A stretch of DNA of 64,000 bases from Thermodesulfobacteriota bacterium (GTDB lineage: Bacteria; Desulfobacterota_D; UBA1144; Nemesobacterales; UBA2774), in contig JBFMCV010000002.1 in NCBI GenBank assembly GCA_040754335.1, forward strand, positions 310,001 to 374,000, read 5' to 3'. Within the stretch, counting starts at the first letter, position 1. Each line of letters starts with the position of its first letter. The notes under the pieces were generated by a model that had not been told where the DNA came from, did not search any database, and was given only the letters and a program-made list of their open reading frames with translations. This document shows, in pieces, positions 62,046 to 64,000 of this stretch. The position numbers and the translations under genes were made by a program.

Positions 62046-63353
62046 ATGGCGGACGCCGGAAAGACCCTGACCGAGTACATACATGTCACGCTGCCCCCGG
62101 ATTTGAAAGGCGCGGCCGACTCCTTCAAAGGCTCGCTCGGTCTCATAGACGAGATCTACGGGAAGCAGCTCTCGAAGGAGCTCACGCTCTCTCTCGAAAA
62201 GAGCCTCTGGCACGAGATTACCGAGAATCTGAAGAAGTGCGCGGCATCCCTCTCGGGCGACGCTCGCAGGAATTACGAGTCGGGCGTGAACGCCCTCGAG
62301 AGGGGCATATTCGACCTCTTTCCACTGGATGCCCGGAGCGGGAACGGAAACGAGGGGATCGAGCTCATAATAGGCAAGGTGTTCTCGCCCGAAGGGGACG
62401 GGGAAAGCTATTATTCGGGCGCGGCGGGGGCTGAGAACCGCGGATACGACCCGCTCCTGCGCGAGTACGACGATAACATGGGGCTCTTCACGGACGCGCT
62501 AATGTTGTCGAGGGGATATAAGGGCAAGGTCTTTCAGGGCGACCTCCCGCAGATAAAGTGCCTTGACGTATTCTCCCTCGCGGGCGGCCTCAACGCCCGG
62601 CACAAGCCTATATGCGTTTTCTTCTCCGGGGGGACGAAGGAGAACGTGTCGTCCCTTTCCCGCATGACGGTATTCATAAACCTCTACGCGGCCAGGTTCA
62701 AGGCTCTCACCGAGCCGATCGCGCTCCGTTATCTCGCGGGCGCGGAGGCGCTCGCCGAGCTCTCGCTCGAGGAGACGGCGCGGCTCCTGCTGATATGGCT
62801 CAGGGGACACGACGCGGGGCATTTCATAGGGGCTGACAGGCTCGGCAGAGTGATGTCCGAGTTTGACAGCAACTACATGGTGCTCCACGAGCTGAAGTCG
62901 GACATGATCGCTCTCAGCAATATGAAGCACCTCTCGGGTAGTCTCCTCGGCGGGGGGCTGCTGCATAAGGCTTACCTCCTCGCCGTAGCCGAGATGCTCA
63001 GGTACATGAGGAGGGAAGGGTTCGTAAAGCACCCGGACACGGGCTCCGCATACCTGGCATACAGGCACCTGAGCGACATGGGGGCGATAAGGCACGACCC
63101 CTGGGGCGGGAAGTTCATCGTGGATATCGAGAGGTTCGAGAGGGTGGTCGACGAGTTCGCGTGGGACCTCGTCAGGCTCTTCGCCGACGGGAACGAAACG
63201 AGGGCGAGAGGGTTCGTCAACAGCTGGGGGTGGTTAGGCGTCGAGGACACGGACGGTCTCCCGCGCGGGTGCCCGGAGGCGCTTAAGCGCATGATCGCCG
63301 ACACTGACATTCCTCACGTAATCGATTACAACTTCGTGACTCGCTTCGGGTGA
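62046..63353 (+). CDS. Hypothetical protein with HDAGH and HELKSD motifs (435 aa)
   Basis: A 435-residue soluble protein of no family I can name. A possible metal site is visible as RGHDAGHFIGADR near residue 254 followed about 20 residues later by VLHELKSDMIAL; paired His and Glu/Asp residues in this order recall peptidases of the M49 style or HD-like hydrolases, but neither signature is complete. Other segments, such as VFFSGGTKENVSSL, suggest a nucleotide or sugar context. No signal peptide. It follows the HPt gene by 57 bases. No strong ribosome-binding site precedes the ATG. Confidence 0.6.
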   Translation: MADAGKTLTEYIHVTLPPDLKGAADSFKGSLGLIDEIYGKQLSKELTLSLEKSLWHEITENLKKCAASLSGDARRNYESGVNALERGIFDLFPLDARSGNGNEGIELIIGKVFSPEGDGESYYSGAAGAENRGYDPLLREYDDNMGLFTDALMLSRGYKGKVFQGDLPQIKCLDVFSLAGGLNARHKPICVFFSGGTKENVSSLSRMTVFINLYAARFKALTEPIALRYLAGAEALAELSLEETARLLLIWLRGHDAGHFIGADRLGRVMSEFDSNYMVLHELKSDMIALSNMKHLSGSLLGGGLLHKAYLLAVAEMLRYMRREGFVKHPDTGSAYLAYRHLSDMGAIRHDPWGGKFIVDIERFERVVDEFAWDLVRLFADGNETRARGFVNSWGWLGVEDTDGLPRGCPEALKRMIADTDIPHVIDYNFVTRFG

Positions 63354-64000
63354 TCGTCTTGATTGTTGCGGGCTCAGCTGCGTTTGCCCATGCCCATAAC
63401 AATCGTAGAAATTGAGCGGAAGCGGAGATTAGAGACCGTATGTCTTCGGTTACCGTCTTTCGACCCTTCGACTTCGCTCAGGACAGGCTCGCAGATCAAT
63501 ATTGTCCTTGCTCCGTTATTTGGCGAATGCTGAGGAGTAACGGAGCAATTATATATGAGCGCAGATTCTGCGCCTCAGGACGAACGGGATTGTTTGAGCA
63601 GAGCCGGTGAATTGGACAGTATGCCCGCGGGTGCTCACCCGCACAGAAACCTGGCTAAATATACGCACTTCGACATGCTTCCGGCTTCGCTTCGGACTCC
63701 GCTAATCCCCCTACGGCTCATAGCCATTGGGCGACGCGCCGGAATCAGCACGAACTGGTTTATCACCCCCATCCTACCCTTCCCCCCTCTAGGGGGAAGG
63801 AATCATTATAAGGAAGGGCGAACGGGTAGGGGTCACATGTGGGTCAGGCATAGGAGATTCGGAAGAATCGTACATGAGCACACATTGTGTGCCGCCGGCT
63901 TGCCAGTACAAGATATCTGAGCCGAGAAAGTTGCAATCTTGACTTTAGGTGAGAGCGACCGATTCCTCACTAGTTCGAAATCGTTTGTGAATGTCGGGAA
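63354..64000 (+). other. Noncoding end region with repeats
   Basis: No supportable gene in 647 bases. A TTCGACTTCGCTCAGGACAG sequence at about 63471 resembles dispersed intergenic repeats common in bacteria. A hairpin lies at 63778-63800 (CCTTCCCCC / GGGGGAAGG), in the style of the one at 34619. Open frames here have unusual composition and no ribosome-binding sites. Confidence 0.5.

Noticed and set aside
63555-63920. 121-codon plus-strand frame near the end
   Set aside because: It spans a repeat hairpin, has no ribosome-binding site and shows no protein-like pattern.
1-64000. CRISPR array or complete insertion sequence
   Set aside because: No regularly spaced short repeats and no transposase or integrase gene were found in the window.

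Overview
The window looks like a chromosomal segment of a Gram-negative bacterium of moderately high GC content. Many lipoprotein signals, periplasmic enzymes, a sigma-54 two-component system and an IPTL-CTERM protein fit a deltaproteobacterial (Desulfobacterota-like) or related uncultured lineage. No marker here settles the phylum, so this placement is weak.

Layout. 1-5306: end of a phosphatidylserine synthase gene, a two-domain M16 peptidase lipoprotein and a zinc alcohol dehydrogenase. 5374-12629: an AT-richer accessory island with a 1755-residue RHS/YD-repeat protein, two small genes directly behind it that may be immunity genes, and an ATPase. 12759-23578: a TerC-like membrane protein, then a potassium-responsive unit made of an NtrC-type regulator, a canonical sigma-54 promoter, a KinB-like sensor kinase, a tiny unnamed membrane peptide, kdpF, kdpA, kdpB, kdpC and a kinase-less KdpD fused to a universal-stress domain and a PTS EIIA domain. 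23816-26300: tRNA-Lys and tRNA-Leu followed by a mosaic of element remnants, with an exact 100-bp duplication of the tRNA-Leu 3' half, a second exact 91-bp repeat and two broken copies of a ribbon-helix-helix-like gene. 26311-28175: BioC-like methyltransferase, then a thioredoxin-fold protein and a MarR regulator transcribed divergently from overlapping promoters with two matching operator-like sites.

28836-34499 is the protein quality-control operon tig-clpP-clpX-lon, closed by a strong terminator; tRNA-Val and tRNA-Asp follow. 35185-50856 is a cell-surface glycan or small-molecule locus: two paralogous Fe(II)/2-oxoglutarate-type oxygenases, an MqnD-family protein, a cupin, an adenylate-forming ligase, a polysaccharide deacetylase, several glycosyltransferases, a methyltransferase fusion, a kinase-like fusion and, unexpectedly, a bacterial pentameric ligand-gated ion channel. 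51023-55597 holds secreted proteins, an orphan HicB with a HicA remnant, and two pairs of related small lipoproteins around a zinc metallopeptidase-like protein. 55895-63353 encodes a large hybrid histidine kinase with repeated PAS domains and two receiver domains, a DUF4301-like protein, a stand-alone HPt protein and an unrecognised 435-residue protein. The last 650 bases are noncoding and repeat-bearing.

Best candidates for something new: the rewired kdp locus (sigma-54 control with a KdpD-Usp-EIIA fusion), the tRNA-Leu associated duplication, and the 35-51 kb locus with paired dioxygenases and an ion channel.
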